Part shown: one piece after another, positions 56,113 to 64,000 of the stretch
How positions within the stretch are numbered: the stretch's first letter is position 1
Layout of the letters: each line of letters begins with the position of its first letter
Assembly: GCF_030733685.1 (NCBI RefSeq)
Contig: NZ_JASHIM010000012.1
Span: 1 to 64,000, forward strand
Direction: 5' to 3'
DNA from: Roseovarius sp. MMSF_3281
Lineage (GTDB): Bacteria > Pseudomonadota > Alphaproteobacteria > Rhodobacterales > Rhodobacteraceae
Length of the DNA stretch: 64,000 nucleotides
Notes under the pieces: model-generated
What the model saw: the letters and a program-made list of their open reading frames with translations, nothing else
Database searches by the model: none
What the model was told of the DNA's origin: nothing
Translations under genes and position numbers: made by a program

Positions 56113-56865
56113 ATGCGCCCGTTTGTCGTTCTGCTCAGTCTTGTACTTATCCTACCCTTCGCGGCGGGCAAGGGGCGGGCGGCAGATGATCTGCGACTCG
56201 CCGCGCCGCAGGCGTTGCAGGACAGCGGGCTTTTGCAATACGTTCTGCCGCGATTTTCGCTTAAAACCGGGGTGCATGTCGAGGTTGTCAGCGAACACGC
56301 ACAGGCCGACCTTGTGCTGACCAACCAAGACGCCGGAACGGCGGTGTTTCAGGGGCCGAACGCGACGTGGAGCCTGATGGTTGTGACCGAAAACGAGGGA
56401 ACCGCGCGACTTTCCGATTGGCTGACAGGAAAGATCGGCAAGCGGACGATCACAAGTTTCGAAGTCGATGGAAGCGCGCCTTTTTCCCTGCCTCGATCGC
56501 GCAAGGCCAAGGTTGCGGCGGTGTCCTTCGAGGGCGACGCGGTGCTTGGCAAGGCACTTTCGGTTGATCTGTGCGGGCGGTGCCATGTTGTCGATCCCGG
56601 TGAACGGATGAACGATATCGGATCGACCCCTTCGTTTTTCGTGTTGCGCGCCATGCGGGATTGGGACCGCCGGTTTCAGACCTTCTATGCGAACAATCCG
56701 CACCCGGCCTTTACGCAGGTCGAGGACGTGACACCGGCCTTTCCCATCGACCGCCCGTCGCCGATCATCCCCGTTGAGATGACATTGGGCGATCTTGAGG
56801 CGATCTTGGCCTATGTCTCGGCCATGGAGCCCGCCGACCTTGGTGCCCCGTTGCAACATCAGTGA
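56113..56865 (+). CDS. Periplasmic binding-protein-like/cytochrome c hybrid protein
   Basis: Encodes 250 residues. A signal peptide (MRPFVVLLSLVLILPFAAGK, cleavage near GRA) precedes residues about 24-130. These look like the first lobe of a tungstate/molybdate binding protein (LQYVLPRFSLKTGVHVEVVS, ADLVLTNQDAGTAVFQGP). A single haem site C154-G-R-C157-H158 follows, in a compact cytochrome c domain ending EMTLGDLEAILAYVSAM. The pairing of an oxyanion-binding lobe with a c-type haem is unusual. Sitting beside formate dehydrogenase genes, it may pass electrons or sense molybdate/tungstate. Its 3' end overlaps the convergent ferredoxin gene by 7 bases. Confidence 0.75.
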   Translation: MRPFVVLLSLVLILPFAAGKGRAADDLRLAAPQALQDSGLLQYVLPRFSLKTGVHVEVVSEHAQADLVLTNQDAGTAVFQGPNATWSLMVVTENEGTARLSDWLTGKIGKRTITSFEVDGSAPFSLPRSRKAKVAAVSFEGDAVLGKALSVDLCGRCHVVDPGERMNDIGSTPSFFVLRAMRDWDRRFQTFYANNPHPAFTQVEDVTPAFPIDRPSPIIPVEMTLGDLEAILAYVSAMEPADLGAPLQHQ

Positions 56866-58817
56866 TCTCGGCGTTTGCTGAAGTAGTCGTCGGTTGTGCG
56901 CACCTGTGGACGTTCGCCGCCTGAGAAGGGGTTATCCTGCGAATGGAACTGCGCCTTGACCCGGCAATTGTCGCACATCTGGATCATGCGGGCAGCGCCC
57001 TCGTTGGCGAACATCGAATGCTTTCCAGCCAGCTTTTCGGTGATCTTTTCGATGGTGGATTTCACGCCAAACAGGCTGCCGCACTCGATGCAGGCGAAGG
57101 GTTCCTCCTCATGTAGAACGACTTGCGTCAAGGCTTCATCGGCAAGGTTCATGCGCGGTTCATAGCTGATCGCGTCTTCGGGGCAGACATTGGCACATAG
57201 CCCGCATTGCAAGCAGGCATCCTCTTGGAAGCGCAGTTGCGGCATGTCGGGGTTATCCACTAGGGCGCCTGAAGGGCAAAGTGACACGCAGGACAGGCAC
57301 AGGGTGCAGGCATCGGTGTTGACCAGAACCGCGCCATAGGGCGCAGCTTCGGGAAGGGGCAGAACCTCGTCGGGCTCATGCAGGGCCTTGGCGCTGAGCC
57401 GGGCGACTTGGCGGCGGCTGCCCATGGGCAGGATCGGCCCCTCGCAATGGGCCGGGGCGTCATCGGCACCGTAAAGCGCATCGCAAAGTGCGTCGGGGTC
57501 GGCCAAATCCAGCAGCGCGACTTTCTCAGGCCCTGCCATGGCCTGCGCCAGTGGGATTTCCTGGTCAAGCGCGTCGCGTTCGGTCGTGGGCGCAAGCAGA
57601 AGCTTCACATCGGCGAAGCCCGAGGCAAGCGCAGCAAGAATTTCGGCATGCCCAAAGCCCGAAAGCGCCGGTACCTCGAGCGGGATCACATCCGCTGGAA
57701 GGCCACGCCCATGCCGTGCGGCAAGCGCGATCATCTCGCGACCGAAGTCGCTGTCATGCACCAGAAGGCGCGGGGTGCCGCCGCCCGCTTTACGATAGCT
57801 CGAGGCAAGCGTGTGAATGCGGCGGAACACCATGTCGGGGGATGGTGCATCATAGGTAATAGCGCCCGAAGGACAGCGCGCGGCACAGGCCCCGCAGCCC
57901 GCACAGATCATCGGATCGATGCTGACGTCATCTCCATCGGGGCTGATCGCGCCAGTGGGACACAAATCAAGGCATTTGGTGCAGCCGGTCTTTTCGGCCC
58001 GCGAATGGGCACAAAGCAAAGGTTCTGTCGCCACATAAAGCGGTTTTTCAAAGGTGCCGATAAGTTGCGAGGCTTCCAAAATGGCATCGGCGACGGCGGG
58101 CAGGCTTCCAGGGTCGGACCGGACATATCCTTCGCGCTTTTGCGGGGCCGGGAACAGGGGCGTTCCTCCGGTCAGGTCCAAAATCACATCGCATTCGGTT
58201 TGCCCCCCGTCTTGCGGGGCTGTCCAAGTCAGATCACCGCGTCCTGCCGGGTTGACCTGTTGCAGGCCGTCAATCCGCAACTGAAACTGTCCCAAGGCGC
58301 CTGTCGCTTGCTTGAGGTGACCGCGGATCACGTCGAAAGCCCTCGTTTCAGGGGGGGCTGCGTCATCCGTCAAAAGCACTGTTACACTCAGGATGGGCGC
58401 GAGTTTTTCAGCCGCGCTGATGGCCACATCCGAAGCGCCGATGATCAGGCAAATCCCTTCCGAAACCACGTCAATTGTCTTTTCCGCAGGCGAATTCAGG
58501 GTTGCTTCGGCCAGCAATGCGGCCATTTTGGGTATTTTCGACCGGGGGTCGTCACTCCATCCGGCCCGGTCGCGGAGATCGGTAACAGCGGGGGGCGGGA
58601 CCCCTATATCGGCGGCGATATCGTCGAAAATACGCTGTTCTTGCTGACAACAAATAATCGCGTCTTCGCTTGCGATCTCCTTGGCGGTCAGGTCGGTCTG
58701 CGTGGTGCATAGGGCCGAATGGACCTTGGAGCAGGCCAATCCGGTAGCCGCTTCGAGTGCCCCTGAGTCAAGAACTTGTGTTCCAGAACAATTGCACAAA
58801 ATCAAACGCTTAGCCAT
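56859..58817 (-). CDS. Large 4Fe-4S ferredoxin-domain protein
   Basis: Encodes 652 residues from the ATG complementary to 58815-58817 (MAKRLILCNCSGTQ); 15 upstream in-frame residues are not conserved-looking. Four ferredoxin-type clusters are visible: CTKCLDLCPTGAIS, CAGCGACAARCPSGAI, CTLCLSCVSLCPSGAL and CLQCGLCANVCPEDAI. A further CIECGSLFG and CDNCRVKAQF occur near the C-terminus. The middle has an alpha/beta region (VALLDLADPDALCDALYGAD). It is a cytosolic electron-transfer protein, usually found with formate dehydrogenase genes of this lineage. Its role is probably electron flow to, or cofactor assembly of, the enzyme; the exact partner is unknown. Confidence 0.85.
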   Translation of the reverse strand: MAKRLILCNCSGTQVLDSGALEAATGLACSKVHSALCTTQTDLTAKEIASEDAIICCQQEQRIFDDIAADIGVPPPAVTDLRDRAGWSDDPRSKIPKMAALLAEATLNSPAEKTIDVVSEGICLIIGASDVAISAAEKLAPILSVTVLLTDDAAPPETRAFDVIRGHLKQATGALGQFQLRIDGLQQVNPAGRGDLTWTAPQDGGQTECDVILDLTGGTPLFPAPQKREGYVRSDPGSLPAVADAILEASQLIGTFEKPLYVATEPLLCAHSRAEKTGCTKCLDLCPTGAISPDGDDVSIDPMICAGCGACAARCPSGAITYDAPSPDMVFRRIHTLASSYRKAGGGTPRLLVHDSDFGREMIALAARHGRGLPADVIPLEVPALSGFGHAEILAALASGFADVKLLLAPTTERDALDQEIPLAQAMAGPEKVALLDLADPDALCDALYGADDAPAHCEGPILPMGSRRQVARLSAKALHEPDEVLPLPEAAPYGAVLVNTDACTLCLSCVSLCPSGALVDNPDMPQLRFQEDACLQCGLCANVCPEDAISYEPRMNLADEALTQVVLHEEEPFACIECGSLFGVKSTIEKITEKLAGKHSMFANEGAARMIQMCDNCRVKAQFHSQDNPFSGGERPQVRTTDDYFSKRRDH

Positions 58818-58883
58818 GGCATTCCTGTTGTCGTCCGAGTGATAACACAGCGTAAATCGCACCGGTGGAGGGCAAGGTTACAC

Positions 58884-59066
58884 ATGATTCGCAGCAGTCG
58901 TAAACAGGATTTGCGCGCTCTTTTGTACAGGTCGGACGCCGCCGAGAAGGCAGGCGATTCCCAATTTGGCGCTGATCCCCCGGCGGGTTCAGAAATGCTC
59001 ACGACGTTCGGCTGGGACTTTTTGTCCGATCGTGCCCGCTGTGGCATGGGGGCCTGCCCAAACTGA
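58884..59066 (+). CDS. Possible small ORF, function unknown
   Basis: A 60-residue frame starting MIRSSRKQDLRALLYRSDAA and ending DRARCGMGACPN. GGAGGG at 58867-58872 lies 11 bases before the ATG. It falls in the 347 bp divergent region between the ferredoxin gene and the DUF3305 gene. Composition is ordinary, with two C-terminal cysteines four residues apart (CGMGAC). No family is recognised. It may be a leader peptide, a small redox protein or chance coding. Confidence 0.3.
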   Translation: MIRSSRKQDLRALLYRSDAAEKAGDSQFGADPPAGSEMLTTFGWDFLSDRARCGMGACPN

Positions 59067-59164
59067 CCCTCTGTGCCGATTGTGCGCCACATAATGCAGT
59101 TTTCGCTTTGTGTGGTCTGAAAACTGTACCAGTCTGGGAATATCCGAAATTGGGGAGGATCGGA

Positions 59165-59734
59165 GTGGTTCACAATCCGGCACGGTACGAGGTCTTGCCA
59201 CTTGGCGTGGTGATCCGGCGCACGCCGGGTGCAACCCGTTGGGCCAAGTGGGCGTGGAAGGCTGTTGCCGTATTGCCCGGAGCATCCGATGCCGATTGGC
59301 GTGAAATGCGCCGCGAGGGCGATGCCGTCGAATATCACGCCTCGACCTTACTTTTGGAATTGCATGGCGCGGAAACCGATGCCTACCTTCACGGCCTCGC
59401 GGCACGCACGCCCTCGATTTACGTGGTTTTACGCGAAAGCGACAATGTCGATGGCCCCCCGTTGGATGCGTTGCTTGTGACGGCCTCGCCCTACGAGGCG
59501 CAGGATTATGCCGACAGTGGTGAGGAAATCATCGAGAAGGTGCCTATGACAGAGGGGCTGATTGCTTTTGTGCAGCAATTTGTCGAGACCCACCATGTCG
59601 AGGAAGAGTTCAAGAAACGCCGCCGCGATCGCATTCGCACTGACCGTGTTGAGCATGGTGTCGGCGATCCGCGCATTCCACAGCTGAATGATGTCTACAC
59701 CGCGCCGCAGATGCGGAAAGGGAGGATGAATTGA
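59165..59734 (+). CDS. DUF3305-domain protein
   Basis: Encodes 189 residues from GTG 59165. This start is favoured over an upstream TTG at 59108 because GGGGAGG lies six bases before it and the family sequence begins at RYEVLPLGVVIRRTPG. Further blocks are WAKWAWKAVAVLPGASDADW, STLLLELHGAETDAYLHGLA and VMLVTASPYEAQ-like LLVTASPYEAQDYADSGEE. DUF3305 proteins occur almost only with DUF3306 and formate dehydrogenase genes, so they are thought to help mature the enzyme. No catalytic motif is evident. Its stop overlaps the DUF3306 start. Confidence 0.82.
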   Translation: MVHNPARYEVLPLGVVIRRTPGATRWAKWAWKAVAVLPGASDADWREMRREGDAVEYHASTLLLELHGAETDAYLHGLAARTPSIYVVLRESDNVDGPPLDALLVTASPYEAQDYADSGEEIIEKVPMTEGLIAFVQQFVETHHVEEEFKKRRRDRIRTDRVEHGVGDPRIPQLNDVYTAPQMRKGRMN

Positions 59735-60357
59735 GCCGCCGCAGCGATTTCTGGTCGCGCCGCAAGGCCAAGGTGCTGGAGGAGCAGCAGGACGATCTGC
59801 GCGCCGCCGAAGCGCGCGATGCCGCTGCTCGCGATGCCGCGCTTGAGGAAAAATCCGACGAAGAGGTGTTGGAAGACCTCGGCTTGCCCGATCCCGATAC
59901 GCTTGAGCTGGGCGATGATTTCAAGGCTTTCATGGCCAAGGCCGTGCCCGACCGCATACGCCGCCGCGCCTTGCGGCGCTTATGGCTATCCAATCCGGCG
60001 CTTTCCAATCTGGACGGGCTATTGGACTACGGTGAGGATTTCACCGATGGCGCAACCGTCGTTGAGAACCTGCAAACGGCTTATCAGGTCGGCAAAGGCA
60101 TGTTGAAGCATGTCGAAGAACTGGCGCGTCAGGCCGAAGCGCAAGAGCAGGCTGAGGAAGCACCTGTGCTGCTTGACGCAGATGAGGAAACCGGGGTTTA
60201 CGCTGTCGAGGATGAGCATGAGATTGCGCCGGAAAACGAGTGCATCTCGGAACCTTGCCGCACCGATGTCGAAGCCGAGGAGGAGCCATCGTATCAGGTG
60301 CCACCGCGCCGCCGGATGCGGTTTTCCTTCGATGCCAAGGCGGGTGCCCAAGCATGA
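59731..60357 (+). CDS. DUF3306-domain protein
   Basis: Encodes 208 residues from a TTG start at 59731 (TTGA overlap with the previous stop), with GGGAGG about 8 bases upstream. SRRSDFWSRRKAKVLEEQQD is followed by an acidic/Ala-rich stretch and the core FKAFMAKAVPDRIRRRALRR LWLSNPALSNLDGLLDYGED. These are the hallmarks of DUF3306. The C-terminal third is acidic and low-complexity, ending in the basic PPRRRMRFSF. The family travels with DUF3305 and formate dehydrogenase, suggesting an assembly role. The TorD start overlaps its stop. Confidence 0.82.
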   Translation: MSRRSDFWSRRKAKVLEEQQDDLRAAEARDAAARDAALEEKSDEEVLEDLGLPDPDTLELGDDFKAFMAKAVPDRIRRRALRRLWLSNPALSNLDGLLDYGEDFTDGATVVENLQTAYQVGKGMLKHVEELARQAEAQEQAEEAPVLLDADEETGVYAVEDEHEIAPENECISEPCRTDVEAEEEPSYQVPPRRRMRFSFDAKAGAQA

Positions 60358-60983
60358 GTATGAGCGAGACAGTCATGGAGAAACCGAACGTGTCTGAGAG
60401 CATAGCCGAAGAAGATCGGCTTCGCGCTGACCTTTATGACTTCCTTGGTGTTCTTCTTGCCGGACCGCCCGATCAGGCCTTGCTGGACAAGACCAAGACC
60501 CTGAGTGGCGACGAGGGCGATCTGGGTACAGCGATAGGTGCTCTTTCGCGTGTAGCGCGGCATATCAAACCGGTCGCGACCGAACGTGAGTTTAATGCCC
60601 TCTTCATCGGTTTGGGGCGCGGGGAGTTGCTGCCCTATGCCAGTTACTACCTGACCGGGTTCCTGAATGAAAAACCGCTTGCAGCACTGCGGCGGGACAT
60701 GGCCGCGCGGGGCATGACGCGGGCGGAAAATGTTTACGAACCCGAAGACAATATCGCGTCTTGTATGGAGATGATGGCCGGGATGATCCGGGGCCGCTTT
60801 GGCAAGCCTGCCTCGTTGGCCGATCAGAAGAGCTTCTTCAACAAGCATGTCGGCCCTTGGGCCGGTCACTTTTTCACGGATTTGGAAGCCGCCAAGAACT
60901 CGGTATTCTATGCCCCGGTCGGCGCTGTTGGCCGGGTGTTCATGGAGATCGAGGCCGAGGGCTTTCGGATGAGCGCGGAGTGA
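60354..60983 (+). CDS. TorD-family molybdoenzyme chaperone
   Basis: Encodes 209 residues from ATG 60354, overlapping the DUF3306 stop (ATGA). The all-helical TorD/DmsD fold is supported by RLRADLYDFLGVLLAGPPDQ, VATEREFNALFIGLGRGELLP-YASYYLTGFLNEKPLAALRRD and the signature EPEDNIASCMEMMAGMI with KSFFNKHVGPWAGHFFTDLE. Such chaperones bind the Tat signal of a molybdoenzyme and hold it until the cofactor is inserted. The target is evidently the formate dehydrogenase encoded just downstream. Confidence 0.92.
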   Translation: MSMSETVMEKPNVSESIAEEDRLRADLYDFLGVLLAGPPDQALLDKTKTLSGDEGDLGTAIGALSRVARHIKPVATEREFNALFIGLGRGELLPYASYYLTGFLNEKPLAALRRDMAARGMTRAENVYEPEDNIASCMEMMAGMIRGRFGKPASLADQKSFFNKHVGPWAGHFFTDLEAAKNSVFYAPVGAVGRVFMEIEAEGFRMSAE

Positions 60984-61033
60984 TCCGCACTAACCGGCGG
61001 GCTTGCCCGTCATAACCAGAGAGGAGGACTCTC

Positions 61034-61225
61034 ATGTCGAAGAAAGTTGAGGACGGCACCAGCCGCCGCGATTTTCTCAAACTGGCCGCCACCGGCGCGC
61101 CCGCGGTCGCGGTCGTGACGACAGCGACTGGTGGGCAGGCCGAAGCCGCCGAGCCCGACCTGTCATCCGAACGGATGCAGGACACCGCGCATACGCGCGC
61201 CTACCTTGATTCCGCCCGGTTCTGA
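61034..61225 (+). CDS. Small twin-arginine-signal protein of the formate dehydrogenase region
   Basis: Encodes 63 residues, almost entirely a Tat signal: TSRRDFLKLAATGAPAVAVV followed by a cleavage-like QAEA and a short acidic tail ending DTAHTRAYLDSARF. Such formate dehydrogenase region Tat-target proteins are widespread directly before the alpha subunit gene. GAGAGGAGG precedes the ATG. It may act as a small exported subunit or as a decoy/escort for the Tat pathway. No cofactor motif is visible. Confidence 0.85.
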   Translation: MSKKVEDGTSRRDFLKLAATGAPAVAVVTTATGGQAEAAEPDLSSERMQDTAHTRAYLDSARF

Positions 61226-61344
61226 GGCCGGACGAAGTCACTCGACCCGCTGACGACTGGTTGCAATTGGCCCGACTGTTCAGTGGATAACCTTAGTACC
61301 CAGCACGCCCTGATCCGGGGCACAGCTCGGGAGGAGATGAAAAC

Positions 61345-64000
61345 ATGCTTAGGAAAAAGACCAACGGGGTTGCGAGACGCCCCCAGCGGACAAGTATCCT
61401 GTCTGAGGTCGCCGGGACATCCGTCGACCGCCGCGCGTTTCTGCGCGGCAGCGGTCTGGCCATCGGTGGCCTTGCCGCGATCGGGGCCACAGGTGGCACC
61501 GTAACCAAGGCCAATGCGGCCACGGCAGCGGATGGCGCTGTCGAAACAGTAAAATCCGTATGTACGCATTGCTCGGTCGGCTGTACGGTCATCGCCGAGG
61601 TGCAAGACGGTGTCTGGGTCGGGCAGGAACCCGGTTGGGACAGCCCCTTCAACCTTGGGTCTCACTGCGCCAAGGGCGCATCTGTCCGGGAACACGCCCA
61701 TGGTGAGCGTCGCCTGAAATACCCGATGAAGAAAGAAGGCGGTGAGTGGAAGCGCATCAGCTGGGAACAGGCCATCGACGAGATCGGCGATCAGATGATG
61801 TCGATCCGCGACGAAAGCGGCCCGGACAGCGTGTATTGGCTGGGATCGGCCAAACACAACAATGAACAGGCCTACCTGTTCCGCAAGTTCGCCGCCTACT
61901 GGGGCACGAACAACGTGGATCACCAGGCGCGGATCTGTCACTCGACCACCGTTGCAGGCGTAGCGAATACATGGGGCTACGGCGCCATGACCAACAGCTA
62001 CAACGACATCCACAATTCCAAGGCCATCTTCATCATCGGCGGCAACCCGGCCGAGGCGCACCCCGTTTCGCTGTTGCACGTTTTGAAGGCCAAGGAGCAA
62101 AACAACGCCCCGCTCATCGTCTGCGACCCGCGCTTTACCCGCACGGCGGCACATGCCGATGAATATGTCCGGTTCCGGCCGGGCACCGACGTGGCGCTTG
62201 TCTGGGGCCTTCTCTGGCACATTTTCGAGAACGGCTGGGAAGACAAGGAGTTCATCCGCACCCGTGTCTGGGGCATGGACCAAATCCGCGAGGAAGTGGC
62301 CAAGTGGACCCCTGAAGAGGTCGAGCGCGTCACCGGCACGCCGGGCAGCCAGCTTGAGCGCGTTGCGCGCACCATGGCGAACAACCGCCCCGGCACCGTG
62401 ATCTGGTGCATGGGTGGCACCCAGCATACCAACGGCAACAACAACACCCGTGCCTATTGCATCCTGCAACTGGCCCTTGGCAACATGGGGACATCGGGCG
62501 GCGGCACAAACATCTTCCGTGGCCACGACAACGTGCAAGGGGCCACGGACCTTGGTGTCCTGAGCCATACCCTGCCGGGTTACTATGGCCTGTCGAAAGG
62601 CGCATGGGGTCACTGGGCCCGTGTTTGGCAAGAAGATCCCGAATGGCTTGCGGCTCAGTTCCAGACCGTCAAGGACAAGAACGGCAAGGATAAATCGCTT
62701 CAGAATCTGACGGGGATTCCGGTTTCCCGCTGGATCGACGGCGTTCTGGAAGATCCTGAAAATACCGATCAGCCCAACCGGGTGCGGGGTATGGTTCTGT
62801 GGGGGCACGCGCCCAACTCGCAGACCCGTATGACCGAGATGAAGACGGCGATGGAAAAGCTCGACCTGCTTGTCGTGGTCGATCCTTATCCGACTGTCTC
62901 GGCGGTGCTGCATGATCGTACCGACGGGGTTTACCTGCTGCCGGCGGCAACGCAGTTCGAAACCCGCGGATCGGTCACGGCGTCGAACCGTTCGCTTCAG
63001 TGGCGCGATCAGGTGGTTGCCCCGCTGTTCGAGTCGAAGCCGGATCAGGAAATCATCGGTCTTTTCGCCAAAAAATTCGGTTTCCACGACCGTTTGTTCC
63101 GTAACATCGCACTTGAGGATGACGGAGTAACCCCGGATATCGAAGATACCCTGCGTGAGATCAACAAGGGGATGTGGACCATCGGCTATACCGGGCAATC
63201 GCCTGAACGGCTCAAGTTGCATATGGCCAACCAGCATACCTTTGATCGCACGACATTGCAGGCCGTGGGTGGCCCGGCAGACGGCGATTATTATGGTTTG
63301 CCGTGGCCAAGCTGGGGTACACCCGAGATGAACCATCCGGGTACGCCGAACCTTTACGATATGTCCAAGCCGGTGGCCGAAGGTGGCCTGACCTTCCGCG
63401 CCCGGTTCGGGGTGGAGCGTGACGGCGATAACCTGCTGGCTGAAGGTGTCTATAGCCAAGGGTCGGAAATCCAGGACGGTTATCCTGAATTTACCTACCA
63501 GATGCTTGTTGACCTGGGTTGGGACAGCGACCTGACCACGGAAGAAAAGCGGGTGATCGGACGCGTTGCCGGGATCGAGGCAATGGATGCTCTCGGTGAA
63601 AGCGATGACGGCGATACCGCTGGCCTCAGTCAATCCGGCGGTGAGCAGGGAAGCAGCGAGGAGGTCGGCGAACAGTCGATGTCGCCTTTCCCATCCGATT
63701 TCAACGATAAGGCTTCGAGTATCAACTGGAAGACCGACCTGTCGGGCGGTATCCAGCGGGTCGCGATCAAGCATGGTTGTGCACCTTTCGGCAATGCCAA
63801 GGCCCGTGCCGTGGTCTGGACGTTCCCCGATCCGGTGCCGCTCCATCGCGAGCCGCTCTATACCAACCGGCGTGATCTGGTGGCGGATTATCCGACCTAT
63901 GAAGATCGGAAGTTCTATCGTCTGCCGACGATGTACGCCTCCATCCAGAAGCAGGACTTCTCAAAGGACTATCCGATTATCCTGACCTCCGGTCGCTTGG
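61345..64000 (+). CDS. Formate dehydrogenase alpha subunit, cysteine type (3' end outside the window)
   Basis: 885 residues are visible and the frame is still open at the right edge. ATG 61345 follows GGGAGGAG. A Tat signal (DRRAFLRGSGLAIGG, near residues 28-42) marks export of the folded enzyme. The [4Fe-4S] site uses C73-x2-C76-x3-C80 and C108. The active-site ligand is Cys198 in ARICHSTTVAG, where selenoenzymes have selenocysteine. Molybdopterin-binding blocks include IIGGNPAEAHPVSLLHVL and GTVIWCMGGTQHTNGNNNTR. It should oxidise formate at a Mo/W bis-MGD centre in the periplasm, with beta and gamma subunits expected downstream. Confidence 0.95.
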   Translation, partial: MLRKKTNGVARRPQRTSILSEVAGTSVDRRAFLRGSGLAIGGLAAIGATGGTVTKANAATAADGAVETVKSVCTHCSVGCTVIAEVQDGVWVGQEPGWDSPFNLGSHCAKGASVREHAHGERRLKYPMKKEGGEWKRISWEQAIDEIGDQMMSIRDESGPDSVYWLGSAKHNNEQAYLFRKFAAYWGTNNVDHQARICHSTTVAGVANTWGYGAMTNSYNDIHNSKAIFIIGGNPAEAHPVSLLHVLKAKEQNNAPLIVCDPRFTRTAAHADEYVRFRPGTDVALVWGLLWHIFENGWEDKEFIRTRVWGMDQIREEVAKWTPEEVERVTGTPGSQLERVARTMANNRPGTVIWCMGGTQHTNGNNNTRAYCILQLALGNMGTSGGGTNIFRGHDNVQGATDLGVLSHTLPGYYGLSKGAWGHWARVWQEDPEWLAAQFQTVKDKNGKDKSLQNLTGIPVSRWIDGVLEDPENTDQPNRVRGMVLWGHAPNSQTRMTEMKTAMEKLDLLVVVDPYPTVSAVLHDRTDGVYLLPAATQFETRGSVTASNRSLQWRDQVVAPLFESKPDQEIIGLFAKKFGFHDRLFRNIALEDDGVTPDIEDTLREINKGMWTIGYTGQSPERLKLHMANQHTFDRTTLQAVGGPADGDYYGLPWPSWGTPEMNHPGTPNLYDMSKPVAEGGLTFRARFGVERDGDNLLAEGVYSQGSEIQDGYPEFTYQMLVDLGWDSDLTTEEKRVIGRVAGIEAMDALGESDDGDTAGLSQSGGEQGSSEEVGEQSMSPFPSDFNDKASSINWKTDLSGGIQRVAIKHGCAPFGNAKARAVVWTFPDPVPLHREPLYTNRRDLVADYPTYEDRKFYRLPTMYASIQKQDFSKDYPIILTSGRL

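Noticed and set aside
61936..61938. Selenocysteine (UGA) at the formate dehydrogenase active site.
   Set aside because: The codon is TGT, an ordinary cysteine, and no in-frame TGA occurs.

Overview
The window is GC-rich chromosomal DNA from an alphaproteobacterium, almost certainly a marine-type Rhodobacterales (Roseobacter group). This is inferred from the ribosomal and RNA polymerase proteins and from lineage-typical neighbourhoods: DUF3576 lipoprotein - leuS - lptE - holA, and a formate dehydrogenase cluster with DUF6505, DUF6494, DUF3305, DUF3306 and TorD genes. No plasmid, phage, transposase or CRISPR genes are visible.

Layout. (1) 1-4092: the end of tuf, a small SCP2-domain gene between two copies of the same terminator, a CatB-like acetyltransferase, a MaoC-type hydratase/CoA-transferase III pair that looks like a mesaconyl-CoA (C5 acid) module, and tRNA-Trp. 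(2) 4274-17357: a membrane protein, secE, nusG, rplK-rplA-rplJ-rplL and rpoB-rpoC. A candidate L10 leader precedes rplJ. A dense array of six RNA hairpins lies between rplL and rpoB. (3) 17358-35603: an accessory island with a two-component Tc (ABC) toxin complex. It encodes a fused TcB-TcC protein of 2768 residues, a translationally coupled 103-residue unknown protein, and a TcA pore protein of 2956 residues. The TcC hypervariable end carries an HExxH motif and is joined to the RHS shell by a Gly/Asp/Lys linker of about 277 residues. The island starts after the strong rpoC terminator and a long inverted repeat, and ends at a cluster of five TCGTACGA palindromes.

(4) 35604-42940: an L,D-transpeptidase-like protein, the PLP protein YggS, a DUF3576 lipoprotein, a reverse-strand glycosyltransferase, leuS, lptE and holA. 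(5) 42976-49469: a malonate utilisation operon (GntR-family MatR divergent from TRAP transporter dctP-dctQ-dctM, then malonyl-CoA decarboxylase matA and malonyl-CoA synthetase matB), with a clear MatR-type operator in the divergent promoter. Malonate would be imported, activated to malonyl-CoA and decarboxylated to acetyl-CoA. (6) 49690-53602: a DUF2125 periplasmic protein, an SDR/enoyl-CoA hydratase pair and an exported metallo-beta-lactamase-fold protein with an altered metal motif.

(7) 53604-64000: a formate dehydrogenase maturation and structural cluster. Reverse-strand genes encode a DUF6505 protein, a biotin/lipoate ligase-like protein, the Mrp/ApbC ATPase, DUF6494 and a multi-cluster ferredoxin. 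Forward-strand genes encode a binding-protein/cytochrome c hybrid, DUF3305, DUF3306, TorD, a small Tat-motif protein and the cysteine-type formate dehydrogenase alpha subunit, which runs off the window. The most interesting content is the Tc island: its fused BC cocoon, putative metallopeptidase cargo, long linker and coupled small gene of unknown role.
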